Assembly: GCA_030540655.1 (NCBI GenBank)
Contig: JAUNVT010000003.1
Location: forward strand, 1 to 64,000
Source of the DNA: Rhodobacterales bacterium
GTDB lineage: Bacteria; Pseudomonadota; Alphaproteobacteria; Rhodobacterales; Rhodobacteraceae
Length of the DNA: 64,000 bases
Direction: 5' to 3'
The notes beneath the pieces are model-generated. The model was not told the origin of the DNA and ran no database searches. It worked only from the letters and a program-made list of their open reading frames with translations. How positions within the stretch are numbered: position 1 is the first letter of the stretch; each line of letters begins with the position of its first letter. The translations under genes and the position numbers were made by a program. Of this stretch, positions 9,742 to 17,026 are shown piece by piece.

Positions 9742-9763
9742 TTTGCAAAGTCCTGTCTGCAAG
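9742..9763. promoter_or_regulatory. Candidate PccR operator proximal to pccR
   Basis: A perfect TTTGCAAA (9742-9749) is followed after 6 nt by the degenerate copy TCTGCAAG (9756-9763). The published R. sphaeroides site is TTTGCAAA, four bases, TTTGCAAA; spacing and second copy differ here. Its position near the pccR start suggests autoregulation. Confidence 0.5.
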
Positions 9764-9814
9764 CATCCGGCAGCCAGAGCGGTCCCCCCTCACGCATCGC
9801 GCATTATTAACGGA

Positions 9815-9862
9815 TTTGCAAAATTGCTTTTCCTGCTATGCAATTATTGGCAAATTTGCGGA
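9815..9862. promoter_or_regulatory. Candidate PccR operator cluster upstream of pccB
   Basis: A perfect TTTGCAAA (9815-9822) is followed by TATGCAAT (9837-9844) and a back-to-back pair TTGGCAAA/TTTGCGGA (9847-9862) that contains the palindrome GCAAATTTGC. The cluster lies 68-115 nt before the pccB start. A TATAGC at 9892-9897 may be the pccB -10 element, placing the sites at or upstream of the -35 region. Confidence 0.55.
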
Positions 9863-9929
9863 AATTCTCTGTTGCGGGAGAATTAATCGGCTATAGCCTT
9901 CCGAAAACCTCAAGAGGGGACTGCCCGCC

Positions 9930-11462
9930 ATGAAAGATATCCTTCAGCAACTGGAAGACCGCCGCGTTGAGGCCCGCAAGGGCGGAGGAGCCGAGCGCGT
10001 TGCCGCCCAGCACTCCAAGGGCAAGCTGACCGCCCGGGAACGGATTGAGCTTTTGCTGGACGAAGGCAGCTTTGAGGAGTTCGACATGTTTGTCGCGCAT
10101 CGCTGCATTGATTTCGGGATGGAGCAGGACCGTCCCTACGGCGATGGTGTCGTGACTGGCTGGGGGGCGATCAACGGTCGCCTCGTTTACGTGTTCAGTC
10201 AGGATTTCACCGTGCTGGGCGGCTCGGTGTCTGAAACCCACGCCAAGAAGATCTGCAAGATCATGGATATGGCCGTGCAGAACGGCGCTCCCGTGATCGG
10301 CATTAATGATTCGGGCGGCGCACGCATTCAGGAAGGTGTCGACAGCCTCGCAGGCTATGGCGACGTGTTCCAGCGCAACATCACCGCTTCGGGCGTCGTG
10401 CCGCAGATCAGTGTGATCATGGGTCCCTGCGCGGGTGGTGCGGTCTATTCGCCTGCCATGACCGATTTCATCTTCATGGTCAAAGACAGCTCCTACATGT
10501 TCGTGACCGGCCCCGATGTGGTGAAAACCGTCACGAACGAACAGGTCACGGCCGAGGAGCTGGGCGGTGCGACAACGCATACACGCAAGTCAAGCGTGGC
10601 AGACGCAGCTTTTGAAAACGATGTCGAGGCACTGGCTGAAGTGCGCCGTCTCGTCGATTTCCTGCCCGCCTCGAACCGGGGAAAGCCACCGGTGCGTCCC
10701 TTCTTCGACGATCCGGCGCGGATCGAAACCAGCCTCGATACATTGGTGCCTGACAACCCCAACATGCCCTATGACATGAAGGAGTTGATCACCAAGCTGG
10801 CGGATGAGGGTGATTTTTATGAAATTCAGGCGGATTTTGCCAAGAACATGATCACCGGCTTCATGCGGCTGGAGGGGCAGACCATCGGCGTCGTGGCCAA
10901 CCAGCCCATGGTGCTGGCTGGTTGCCTTGATATCGACAGCTCGCGCAAGGCGGCGCGGTTCGTTCGTTTCTGCGATTGCTTCGAGATACCGCTGCTCACA
11001 CTGGTGGACGTTCCCGGCTTCCTTCCGGGTGTGACCCAGGAGCATAACGGCGTGATCAAGCATGGCGCCAAGCTGCTCTTTGCCTATGGCGAGGCGACGG
11101 TGCCGAAGGTAACGGTCATCACCCGCAAGGCCTATGGCGGGGCCTATGTGGTCATGGCGTCCAAGCACCTCTGCGCGGACTTCAACTACGCCTGGCCGAC
11201 ATCGGAAATTGCCGTGATGGGTGCCAAGGGGGCGACCGAGATCATTCATCGCGCGGATCGCGACAATCCCGAAAAGCTGGCGGCCCATGCCAAGGATTAT
11301 GAGGACCGGTTCGCCAGCCCGTTTGTCGCGGCCGAGCGTGGTTTCGTGGATGAGGTGATCATGCCCCAGTCCACGCGCAAGCGCATCGCGCGGGCCTTTG
11401 CCTCCTTGCGGGGAAAAAAGGCGCAGATGCCTTGGAAAAAGCACGATAATATTCCCCTTTGA
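9930..11462 (+). CDS. pccB: Propionyl-CoA carboxylase, beta (carboxyltransferase) subunit
   Basis: A 510-aa acyl-CoA carboxyltransferase that moves the carboxyl group from biotin to propionyl-CoA, giving (S)-methylmalonyl-CoA. The N-terminal half shows the CoA-binding segment [18 protein letters not shown] and the oxyanion region [17 protein letters not shown]. The C-terminal half has the second crotonase-like lobe ([21 protein letters not shown], then [15 protein letters not shown]). The length is usual for PccB. AGAGGGGA precedes the ATG. It is divergently transcribed from pccR, whose candidate sites lie directly upstream. Its partner subunit pccA is 2.3 kb downstream, separated by several small genes and terminators, an arrangement also typical of Rhodobacteraceae. 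Confidence 0.97.
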   Translation: MKDILQQLEDRRVEARKGGGAERVAAQHSKGKLTARERIELLLDEGSFEEFDMFVAHRCIDFGMEQDRPYGDGVVTGWGAINGRLVYVFSQDFTVLGGSVSETHAKKICKIMDMAVQNGAPVIGINDSGGARIQEGVDSLAGYGDVFQRNITASGVVPQISVIMGPCAGGAVYSPAMTDFIFMVKDSSYMFVTGPDVVKTVTNEQVTAEELGGATTHTRKSSVADAAFENDVEALAEVRRLVDFLPASNRGKPPVRPFFDDPARIETSLDTLVPDNPNMPYDMKELITKLADEGDFYEIQADFAKNMITGFMRLEGQTIGVVANQPMVLAGCLDIDSSRKAARFVRFCDCFEIPLLTLVDVPGFLPGVTQEHNGVIKHGAKLLFAYGEATVPKVTVITRKAYGGAYVVMASKHLCADFNYAWPTSEIAVMGAKGATEIIHRADRDNPEKLAAHAKDYEDRFASPFVAAERGFVDEVIMPQSTRKRIARAFASLRGKKAQMPWKKHDNIPL

Positions 11463-11584
11463 TGCCGCGGAACGCGCCTGCGGAGCCAGCCCAGTGACTA
11501 CTTACGCACTTCCATCTATCGCCATTGCTTGGTCCGGAACCCCCGGCGCGCGCATGGCGTTTGGCTACGAAAAGGAGGGGCGCC

Positions 11585-11848
11585 ATGGCCAAATCGAAAA
11601 ACCCCAGCATCAAGGATGCGGACACCTACGAAGCGCTGCGCGATCAGGGCGCGTCCAAGCAAAAGGCGGCCCGGATTGCCAACGCGCAGGCGAGGGACGA
11701 TATGCATCCTTCGGAAAAGGGTGGCAAGGCGCCCCCTTACGAGGAGTGGACAAGGGAGGATCTCTACAAACGCGCACAGGAGATCGGGATCGACGGGCGG
11801 TCGGACATGACCAAGGACCAGCTCATAAAGGCGCTGCGCAACAGCTGA
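11585..11848 (+). CDS. Small basic protein with Rho-N/SAP-like C-terminus (DUF7218-like)
   Basis: An 87-aa hydrophilic, Lys-rich protein. The N-terminal half (SIKDADTYEALRDQGASKQK, then ARIANAQA) resembles a short family of bacterial proteins predicted to act with nucleic acid. The C-terminal half (EEWTREDLYKRAQEIGIDGR, then MTKDQLIKALRNS) has the two-helix pattern of the Rho termination factor N-terminal/SAP domain. An almost perfect Shine-Dalgarno (AAGGAGGGG) precedes the ATG, which fixes the start. It lies 122 nt after pccB and may share its transcript. No enzymatic motif is visible; a DNA- or RNA-binding role is inference from the fold similarity. Its relation to propionate metabolism is unknown. 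Confidence 0.8.
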   Translation: MAKSKNPSIKDADTYEALRDQGASKQKAARIANAQARDDMHPSEKGGKAPPYEEWTREDLYKRAQEIGIDGRSDMTKDQLIKALRNS

Positions 11849-12440
11849 GCGGAATAGACCTTTTGGCGCTGACATCAAAGATGGGGGCTGATGCATCTGC
11901 GGAAATGGTGCATCTTCAATCCGGCGCGAAGGTGGTGCTGCGCTGGATCCCGACCAAGACGATGGAATCAGGGCCGCTCACGCAGCTGGTTTACGTCCGC
12001 GATGGTTTCGCATCGAGCGGGATTGCTGCCGAAGCGGCGCTGGTCGATAATGACGTATCTTTTTCAAAACATGGCGCTGCCTGTCATATCGGCACCCAGG
12101 GACGATCAGACAGCAATCATATCGCTCGCAGATTGCGCCGCGCCGTTTGGTGGGACGGATGCCGATATTTCTCAGCTATTCGAACTGTTCACCATTCAGA
12201 GCAACAGCTTTATATGGGAGCCATTGTGATGCATACACAATATGTTGCGGGGCACTTCTCATCCTCACATTCGTGTGATGCTTTGCGGCCACAATGGCCG
12301 GACAATCGCGCAGTGGCATATCGCTTTACCAAAAACTTCACTATTCTGAAAACCGATTGCACCCAAGCAATCCATACCTCGAAGTATGGGTGGGGGACAC
12401 CAAGCCCAATTCCGCCCTCAAAAAGTGACAGGAGAATTCA
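11849..12440. other. 592-nt stretch without a confident gene; possible gene remnant
   Basis: From 11881 an open frame of about 60 codons (starting MGADASAEMVHLQSGAKVV) has codon use like the neighbours. It loses that character near 12060, while another frame (from ATG 12071, MALPVISAPRDDQTAIISLA) continues to a stop near 12227. This could be a small gene broken by a frameshift, but neither half is recognisable. From about 12050 onward the base composition is clearly richer in A+T than the flanks. A short hairpin (CCATAC 12372-12377 with GTATGG 12384-12389) lies 52-69 nt before the next gene. No good sigma-70 promoter was found. Confidence 0.35.
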
Positions 12441-12575
12441 ATGTCGAACATTATCAAAGGTATCATGGCTGTCGGATTTCTGGTCGCCGTTGCTGCGTGC
12501 CAGCAGGCGCCCGAGGACGACTATGTCGTTGTCGAGCCGATCACAGCCGAGCCCGTCTCGAGCGGCAAGTACTGA
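12441..12575 (+). CDS. 44-aa predicted lipoprotein
   Basis: A very short gene encoding MSNIIKGIMAVGFLVAVAAC followed by 24 residues that are acidic and Val/Pro-rich and end SSGKY. Residues 1-19 are a lipoprotein signal peptide with lipobox VAAC and modified Cys20. The mature lipopeptide would be only 25 residues long. AGGAG lies 6 nt before the ATG, which strongly supports translation. A hairpin follows 27 nt after the stop. Function unknown; size and composition resemble small entericidin-like or anchoring lipoproteins, but no homology is claimed. It sits between pccB and pccA. Confidence 0.75.
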   Translation: MSNIIKGIMAVGFLVAVAACQQAPEDDYVVVEPITAEPVSSGKY

Positions 12576-12601
12576 TCCGGCCCTTCGGAAACTGACAACG
12601 A

Positions 12602-12644
12602 GGCAGGCTGCAAGGCCTGCCCCGGTTCTGCGGCCGCGCTTTTT
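12602..12644 (+). terminator. Possible terminator after the 44-aa lipoprotein gene
   Basis: GGCAGGC (12602-12608) pairs with GCCTGCC (12615-12621). A GC-rich segment with GCGGCCGC then leads into a run of five T (12640-12644). The T-run is about 18 nt from the main stem, so the fit to an intrinsic terminator is moderate. Confidence 0.4.
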
Positions 12645-12659
12645 GTACGGAGCGTGGGC

Positions 12660-13019
12660 ATGATCAAGCATCGTGGATTTCCCGGCAGGTTGCCGAGCAC
12701 GGATTTTCAGTTCACCATTCGCCGCGCCAACCCCAAAGGTGCCACACCGCTGGTGCGCCGCGAGAGGTTTGCTGACCGCCGCTCTCCTGATCGCCGCGCC
12801 GATACGGCGTTTGTCGCTGCCCTGTGGGAACATTTTGGTGACGCTCCGTTCGAGCGTGGCAATCTGGACGCGGGCCGCCTCTCATGGCTTCTGGGCCGCG
12901 AGGTGCTGACGGTCAGCGAACCGTTCGATCCTACCGATTACGAGGCGGTGCTGGTTCTGGATGTCGAGGCCGCGCGGCGCGCTTTTCCAACCGCATTCGG
13001 CGGCCCGGAGGAGGTATGA
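12660..13019 (+). CDS. Conserved hypothetical protein, 119 aa
   Basis: A soluble, Arg-rich protein beginning MIKHRGFPGRLPSTDFQFTI with a basic middle (RRERFADRRSPDRRAD) and an acidic-aromatic C-terminal half (VSEPFDPTDYEAVLVLDVEA). No signal peptide, membrane segment or catalytic motif is visible. The ATG at 12660 has an ACGGAG about 10 nt upstream; a GTG at 12654 is an alternative. Codon use matches the neighbours, and the frame is intact between two non-coding stretches, so it is probably real. I do not recognise the family. Confidence 0.6.
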   Translation: MIKHRGFPGRLPSTDFQFTIRRANPKGATPLVRRERFADRRSPDRRADTAFVAALWEHFGDAPFERGNLDAGRLSWLLGREVLTVSEPFDPTDYEAVLVLDVEAARRAFPTAFGGPEEV

Positions 13020-13126
13020 TCCGAGAGCGCAACCAGCTGCCGCCCCGCCACGGGGGCTTGAAGCCGCCGTACACTATTTTGGCTGCGCGGAAATTCGCTG
13101 AAAATTTTAATCATCCGAGCTTGCAC

Positions 13127-13155
13127 TTGGTGGATGCAGGTTTTGATGGTATAGT
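13127..13155 (+). promoter_or_regulatory. Candidate sigma-70 promoter in the pccB-pccA intergenic region
   Basis: TTGGTG (13127-13132) and TATAGT (13150-13155) are separated by 17 nt, predicting a start near 13162. It would drive either a short RNA ending at the 13267 terminator or, with read-through, the 77-aa lipoprotein gene. The -35 box is only a partial match. Confidence 0.35.
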
Positions 13156-13161
13156 TCGCGG

Positions 13162-13267
13162 AGTAATGGCGGGCCTTCCCCAAGGGTCCGGGACCTTCCG
13201 TCCATACCGTTACCCTTCCCCTTTTGGGCGGCGTTGCGAAGATAAGCGCACGTCGTCCGCTTTTTTT
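13162..13267 (+). ncRNA. Candidate small RNA or leader, about 105 nt
   Basis: This stretch runs from the predicted start of the TTGGTG/TATAGT promoter to a strong intrinsic terminator and contains no credible reading frame. A free-standing small RNA, the 3' UTR of the 119-aa gene, or an attenuator leader for the 77-aa lipoprotein gene are all possible. Inference from the two flanking signals only; no known RNA family was recognised. Confidence 0.25.
13226..13267 (+). terminator. Strong intrinsic terminator
   Basis: GGGCGGCG (13226-13233), one bulged T, and TGCG (13235-13238) pair with CGCA (13247-13250) and CGTCGTCC (13251-13258) around the 8-nt loop AAGATAAG. Two G-U wobbles occur. The stem is followed after GC by seven T (13261-13267). 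The signal lies well inside the otherwise non-coding stretch 13020-13404. Confidence 0.75.
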
Positions 13268-13404
13268 CTTCTTTGCGATGATCTGCGCAACCGGCGACAC
13301 CTCGCTCAAAGGGGCGCCTGTTCCGGCCATGTCTTTGACCCTCGGGCATTTTCACCGTTCCATGTTCTTGAAGGAAACACTGGTAGTAGAGGGGGTGGAA
13401 TTCA

Positions 13405-13638
13405 ATGCATAAAGCAGTCAGCAGATCATTCAACCGGCAATCCAGGATCGTTCTCGCCATTCTGGCCCTGTCAGCCGTGGCCGCTTGCGGTGACACTCTG
13501 GGCAAGCAGGCGCTTATCGGCGGCGGCGCCGGTGTGGGCGCGGCGGCCGTGCTGGACGGCAACCTTGCCGCGGGCGCGCTGGTCGGCGCGGCGGGCAACG
13601 TCGCCTTCTGCCAGACCTATCCGGAGCGTTGCAGATAA
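13405..13638 (+). CDS. 77-aa glycine/alanine-rich lipoprotein
   Basis: The first 27 residues form a lipoprotein signal peptide (RIVLAILALSAVAAC) with lipobox VAAC and modified Cys28. The mature part has a Gly/Ala-rich zipper-like stretch (ALIGGGAGVGAAAVLDGNLA) and ends FCQTYPERCR, with two further cysteines that could form a disulfide. Glycine-zipper segments of this kind occur in small outer-membrane lipoproteins. GAGGGGG precedes the ATG. A strong terminator lies 36 nt past the stop, so the gene is probably its own short transcription unit inside the pcc locus. Function unknown. Confidence 0.8.
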   Translation: MHKAVSRSFNRQSRIVLAILALSAVAACGDTLGKQALIGGGAGVGAAAVLDGNLAAGALVGAAGNVAFCQTYPERCR

Positions 13639-13673
13639 CATCAGCCGCCTTTCAGGCGCTGGAAGCTTTCATT

Positions 13674-13718
13674 CAGGGACCATTCGTGCCACGCGGCGCG
13701 GATGGTCCCTGCTTTTTT
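13674..13718 (+). terminator. Strong intrinsic terminator upstream of pccA
   Basis: A perfect 10-bp stem, CAGGGACCAT (13674-13683) with ATGGTCCCTG (13702-13711), is followed by C and six T (13713-13718). It closes the 77-aa lipoprotein gene, 48 nt before the pccA start codon. Confidence 0.85.
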
Positions 13719-13720
13719 CG

Positions 13721-13743
13721 GCCCCGGCGCTGCGGCGCGGGGC
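13721..13743 (+). promoter_or_regulatory. GC-rich hairpin just before the pccA ribosome-binding site
   Basis: GCCCCGGCGC pairs with GCGCGGGGC (one bulged G) around the tetraloop TGCG. The hairpin ends 8 nt before the AAAGGGGA Shine-Dalgarno of pccA. It could modulate translation or stabilise the 5' end. No promoter elements are visible between the preceding terminator and pccA. Confidence 0.4.
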
Positions 13744-13765
13744 GGGCATTTAAAGGGGACACATC

Positions 13766-15766
13766 ATGTTCAAGAAGATCCTGATCGCCAATCGCGGCGA
13801 AATCGCCTGCCGCGTCATCAAGACCGCGCGCCAGATGGGCATCAAGACGGTTGCCGTCTATTCAGACGCGGACCGCACGGCGCTGCATGTCCGCATGGCG
13901 GACGAGGCGGTGCATATCGGCCCGCCGCCGGCAAACGAATCCTACATCGTCATCGACAAGGTGATGGAGGCCATTCGTCAGACCGGCGCCGAGGCGGTGC
14001 ATCCGGGCTATGGGTTTTTGTCCGAAAACGCCAAATTCGCCGAGGCGCTGGAGGCCGCAGGCGTCGCATTTATCGGGCCGCCCAAAAAGGCGATCGAGGC
14101 GATGGGGGACAAGATCACATCGAAAAAGCTGGCGCAGGAGGCGGGTGTCTCCACCGTCCCGGGCTATATGGGCCTGATCAAGGACGCCGAGGATGCGGTG
14201 AAGATCTCGAACGAGGTCGGCTATCCGGTGATGATCAAGGCGAGCGCCGGCGGCGGCGGCAAGGGAATGCGGATCGCCTGGAACGACGATGAGGCGCGCG
14301 AAGGGTTTCAGAGCTCCAAGAACGAGGCGGCCAGCAGTTTCGGTGATGACCGGATCTTTATCGAGAAATTCGTCACCCAGCCGCGCCATATCGAAATTCA
14401 GGTCCTGTGCGATGCGCATGGGAACGGCATCTATCTGGGGGAACGTGAGTGCAGCATTCAACGCCGCAACCAGAAGGTCATCGAAGAAGCGCCCAGCCCG
14501 TTCCTTGATGAGGCGACACGCAAGGCGATGGGCGAGCAGGCCGTCGCGCTGGCCCAGTCTGTGGGGTATACCAGCGCCGGCACGGTGGAATTCATCGTCG
14601 ATGGCGACCGCAATTTCTACTTTCTTGAGATGAACACCCGGCTTCAGGTGGAACACCCGGTGACCGAACTGATCACCGGCGTCGATCTGGTCGAACAGAT
14701 GATCCGCGTCGCCAATGGCGAGCCGCTGACGATGACCCAAGAGGATGTGAAGCTGAACGGCTGGGCGATGGAATGTCGTCTTTATGCCGAAGATCCCTAT
14801 CGCAACTTCCTGCCGTCAATCGGCCGTCTGACCCGCTATCGCCCGCCGGCGGAGGTCAGCGTTGCCGGCACCACCGTGCGCAACGACACCGGCGTTTATG
14901 AGGGCGGCGAGATCAGCATGTATTACGATCCCATGATCGCCAAGCTGTGCACCTGGGGGCCGGATCGCGCCGCCTCGATCGAAGCAATGCGCGCCGCGCT
15001 TGATGCCTTTGAGGTTGAGGGCATCGGGCATAACCTGCCGTTCCTGTCAGCAGTGATGGATCATCCAAAATTCGTTTCAGGTGATATCACCACCGCGTTT
15101 ATCGCCGAAGAGTATCCGGAGGGGTTCGAAGGGGCGGAGCTTGATGAGGCGTCGCTGCGCCGTATCGCCGCATCTTGCGCAGCAATGCATCGGGTTGCGG
15201 AAATCCGCCGCACGCGCATTTCGGGCACCATGGACAACCACGAACGTCTGGTGGGCGATGATTGGAACGTCGCTCTGAACGGCGGCAGTCATAATGTAAA
15301 GATCGCGGCACGCCGCGGCGGCGCGACAGTGACATTTGACGATGGCACCAGTATGGAGGTGGTATCGGACTGGACACCGGGCGATCATCTCGCGCGGCTG
15401 GACGTGGATGGAACTCCTCTGGTCCTGAAGGTTGGCAAGGTGTCCGGCGGATTTCGCATTCGCAGCCGGGGCGCGGATCTGAAGGTGCATGTGCGGACTC
15501 CGCGGCAGGCCGAACTGGCGCAGCGGATGCCCGAAAAGCAGCCGCCAGACACGTCGAAACTGCTTCTCTGCCCGATGCCCGGCCTGATCGTGAAGATCAA
15601 CGTCGAGGTCGGCGACGAGGTGCAGGAAGGTCAGGCGCTTTGCACTGTCGAGGCAATGAAGATGGAAAATATCCTGCGGGCCGAAAAGCGGGCGACTGTC
15701 ACCGCCATCAATGCGGCTCCGGGCGATAGCCTGGCCGTTGACGAAGTGATCATGGAATTCGAGTGA
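13766..15766 (+). CDS. pccA: Propionyl-CoA carboxylase, alpha (biotin carboxylase/carrier) subunit
   Basis: A 666-aa protein that carboxylates its own biotin with ATP and bicarbonate and partners PccB. The biotin carboxylase domain (1 to about 450) begins FKKILIANRGEIACRVIKTA and has the ATP-grasp glycine loop KASAGGGGKGMRI and the EMNTRLQVEHPVTE catalytic block. A BT-type linker (about 480-590) is followed by the biotinyl domain with EAMKMEN and biotinylated lysine near residue 632. Length is normal for PccA. AAAGGGGA lies 8 nt before the ATG. It follows a strong terminator, so its promoter is not obvious; the next lipoprotein gene starts 4 nt after the stop. Confidence 0.97.
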   Translation: MFKKILIANRGEIACRVIKTARQMGIKTVAVYSDADRTALHVRMADEAVHIGPPPANESYIVIDKVMEAIRQTGAEAVHPGYGFLSENAKFAEALEAAGVAFIGPPKKAIEAMGDKITSKKLAQEAGVSTVPGYMGLIKDAEDAVKISNEVGYPVMIKASAGGGGKGMRIAWNDDEAREGFQSSKNEAASSFGDDRIFIEKFVTQPRHIEIQVLCDAHGNGIYLGERECSIQRRNQKVIEEAPSPFLDEATRKAMGEQAVALAQSVGYTSAGTVEFIVDGDRNFYFLEMNTRLQVEHPVTELITGVDLVEQMIRVANGEPLTMTQEDVKLNGWAMECRLYAEDPYRNFLPSIGRLTRYRPPAEVSVAGTTVRNDTGVYEGGEISMYYDPMIAKLCTWGPDRAASIEAMRAALDAFEVEGIGHNLPFLSAVMDHPKFVSGDITTAFIAEEYPEGFEGAELDEASLRRIAASCAAMHRVAEIRRTRISGTMDNHERLVGDDWNVALNGGSHNVKIAARRGGATVTFDDGTSMEVVSDWTPGDHLARLDVDGTPLVLKVGKVSGGFRIRSRGADLKVHVRTPRQAELAQRMPEKQPPDTSKLLLCPMPGLIVKINVEVGDEVQEGQALCTVEAMKMENILRAEKRATVTAINAAPGDSLAVDEVIMEFE

Positions 15767-15770
15767 TCCA

Positions 15771-16322
15771 GTGATCGGCACCGCTTCCAACCCCGCGGAA
15801 AAGTCTCCGCACCGCCTGCGCGCCATCTGGCGCGTCGGCGCGCTATGCGCCGGGGTTCTGGCGCTGGCGGGTTGCAAGCGCATGGATGAGGGTCAGATGC
15901 GCAGCATCCTGAGCGGATGGGTTCCCTTGGGCGATACAGTATTCTTTCAGGCGACAGGAGCCTGCGCGGTAGGCGTGTTTCAGATCGCGGATCCCCGCAT
16001 CGCGGCGCCCATGCCTGTTGCCGGCAGCGCGCGGGAGGCGGCGACCATTCTGAATTCTCAGGGGCAGGTTGCCATCGTCGCGCCCCGGCTGACGCCGGAT
16101 GTAGCGCTGCTTCACCTCATCGCCATTCAGGGCGAGGCGGGCACGAAGATGCGAATGGCGGGACTTGAGGGGCGTGCCTGCATGGACCTTGCCGCCGAAA
16201 CTACCTTTGCCTCGGCCTTGATCAACCCTTCGGCTGTGCTTTTGATGGATCGCGACACTGGATTGATGGCGCTGCTGGATACCGAAGACGGGCTGCTGAT
16301 AGCCACGATGGGGAGCGAGTGA
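15771..16322 (+). CDS. Predicted lipoprotein, 183 aa
   Basis: Starts with GTG four nucleotides after the pccA stop, so it is almost certainly cotranscribed with pccA. A long basic N-region precedes the hydrophobic stretch VGALCAGVLALAGC, with lipobox LAGC and modified Cys35. The mature domain contains alternating hydrophobic strands and a paired Cys (ATGACAVGVF and EGRACMDLA), compatible with a small disulfide-linked envelope domain. No catalytic motif is visible and I do not recognise the family. It converges with the DUF4174 gene (13-nt gap). A role in propionate metabolism would be surprising for a lipoprotein and is not implied. Confidence 0.75.
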   Translation: MIGTASNPAEKSPHRLRAIWRVGALCAGVLALAGCKRMDEGQMRSILSGWVPLGDTVFFQATGACAVGVFQIADPRIAAPMPVAGSAREAATILNSQGQVAIVAPRLTPDVALLHLIAIQGEAGTKMRMAGLEGRACMDLAAETTFASALINPSAVLLMDRDTGLMALLDTEDGLLIATMGSE

Positions 16323-16335
16323 TGCGGGGGTGTCC

Positions 16336-16830
16336 TTACGATGGGCCGGCGGTGCCGGTGGTCTTGTCCGCGCCGGGCGCGTCGCGGCGTTCACGGATCT
16401 CCTGCTGGCGCATCGGCAGCTTGTCGATGGTGCGGCTGATTTCGCGCACATCCCACGGCGCCGGTTTGCGCAGGTATATCGTGCCGTCCTTGACGATCAG
16501 CACCAGCATGAAGCCACGCGGATGCAGCTTGCTGCGCAGCGGCCCACCTGCGGCGGGGTCGGTATCGGTCAGCACCACCACGTCGCGCTCCGCCAGATCT
16601 TTGCTGCGCGCGGTCAAAAACTCCATTTGCTGGATAAAGCGCGGATCGTTCGGGCTGTCGGCAAAAACGACGACCGGCCGGTTTTGCCATATGAACTGGC
16701 TCAGATCCACGTCGGTCCCTTCGATGAAGATCGAGGGCCCGGCTGAATCCGCAAGGGGGACACCCGTCTCTTGGGCTGCCAGCGGCGTGGCTAAAAGACA
16801 AGCGAAAACAAAGGACAAAATAGGTTTCAT
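16336..16830 (-). CDS. Secreted DUF4174 domain protein
   Basis: A 164-aa protein with a signal peptide (MKPILSFVFACLLATPLAAQ) followed by a thioredoxin-like-fold DUF4174 domain: QFIWQNRPVVVFADSPNDPR, then FIQQMEFLTARSKDLAERDV, and GFMLVLIVKDGTIYLRKPAP. No CxxC motif is present, so it is not a disulfide oxidoreductase of the usual type. The ATG at 16830 is supported by AGAGGAG; a further upstream ATG is less likely because it would bury the signal peptide. It is divergent from methylmalonyl-CoA mutase with about 196 nt between them. Function unknown. Confidence 0.82.
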   Translation of the reverse strand: MKPILSFVFACLLATPLAAQETGVPLADSAGPSIFIEGTDVDLSQFIWQNRPVVVFADSPNDPRFIQQMEFLTARSKDLAERDVVVLTDTDPAAGGPLRSKLHPRGFMLVLIVKDGTIYLRKPAPWDVREISRTIDKLPMRQQEIRERRDAPGADKTTGTAGPS

Positions 16831-17026
16831 GGGCGCTCCTCTTACCGAAGATATAGGTACCACTGCCGCGATTGCGATGCAAAAATTGCGCCGAGGCCAG
16901 GTAAGTCTGGGCCATGTGGCTTTGGTAGCGCGGGCGCAGCCAGGGCGGCAAGACTTTTAGCGGAACCGGGCGCGGATCGGGCGGAGCAAGCTTCGCGGAT
17001 GCCGGCTCAGAAAAAAGGACAATGAT

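Noticed and set aside
13224..13412. Short open frame in the pccB-pccA intergenic region
   Set aside because: It includes the stem and T-run of an intrinsic terminator (a Phe-run in translation) and has no ribosome-binding site.
13016..13753. Open frame starting at an ATGA overlap after the 119-aa gene
   Set aside because: It crosses a strong terminator, overlaps the 77-aa lipoprotein in another frame and lacks protein-like composition beyond about 50 codons.
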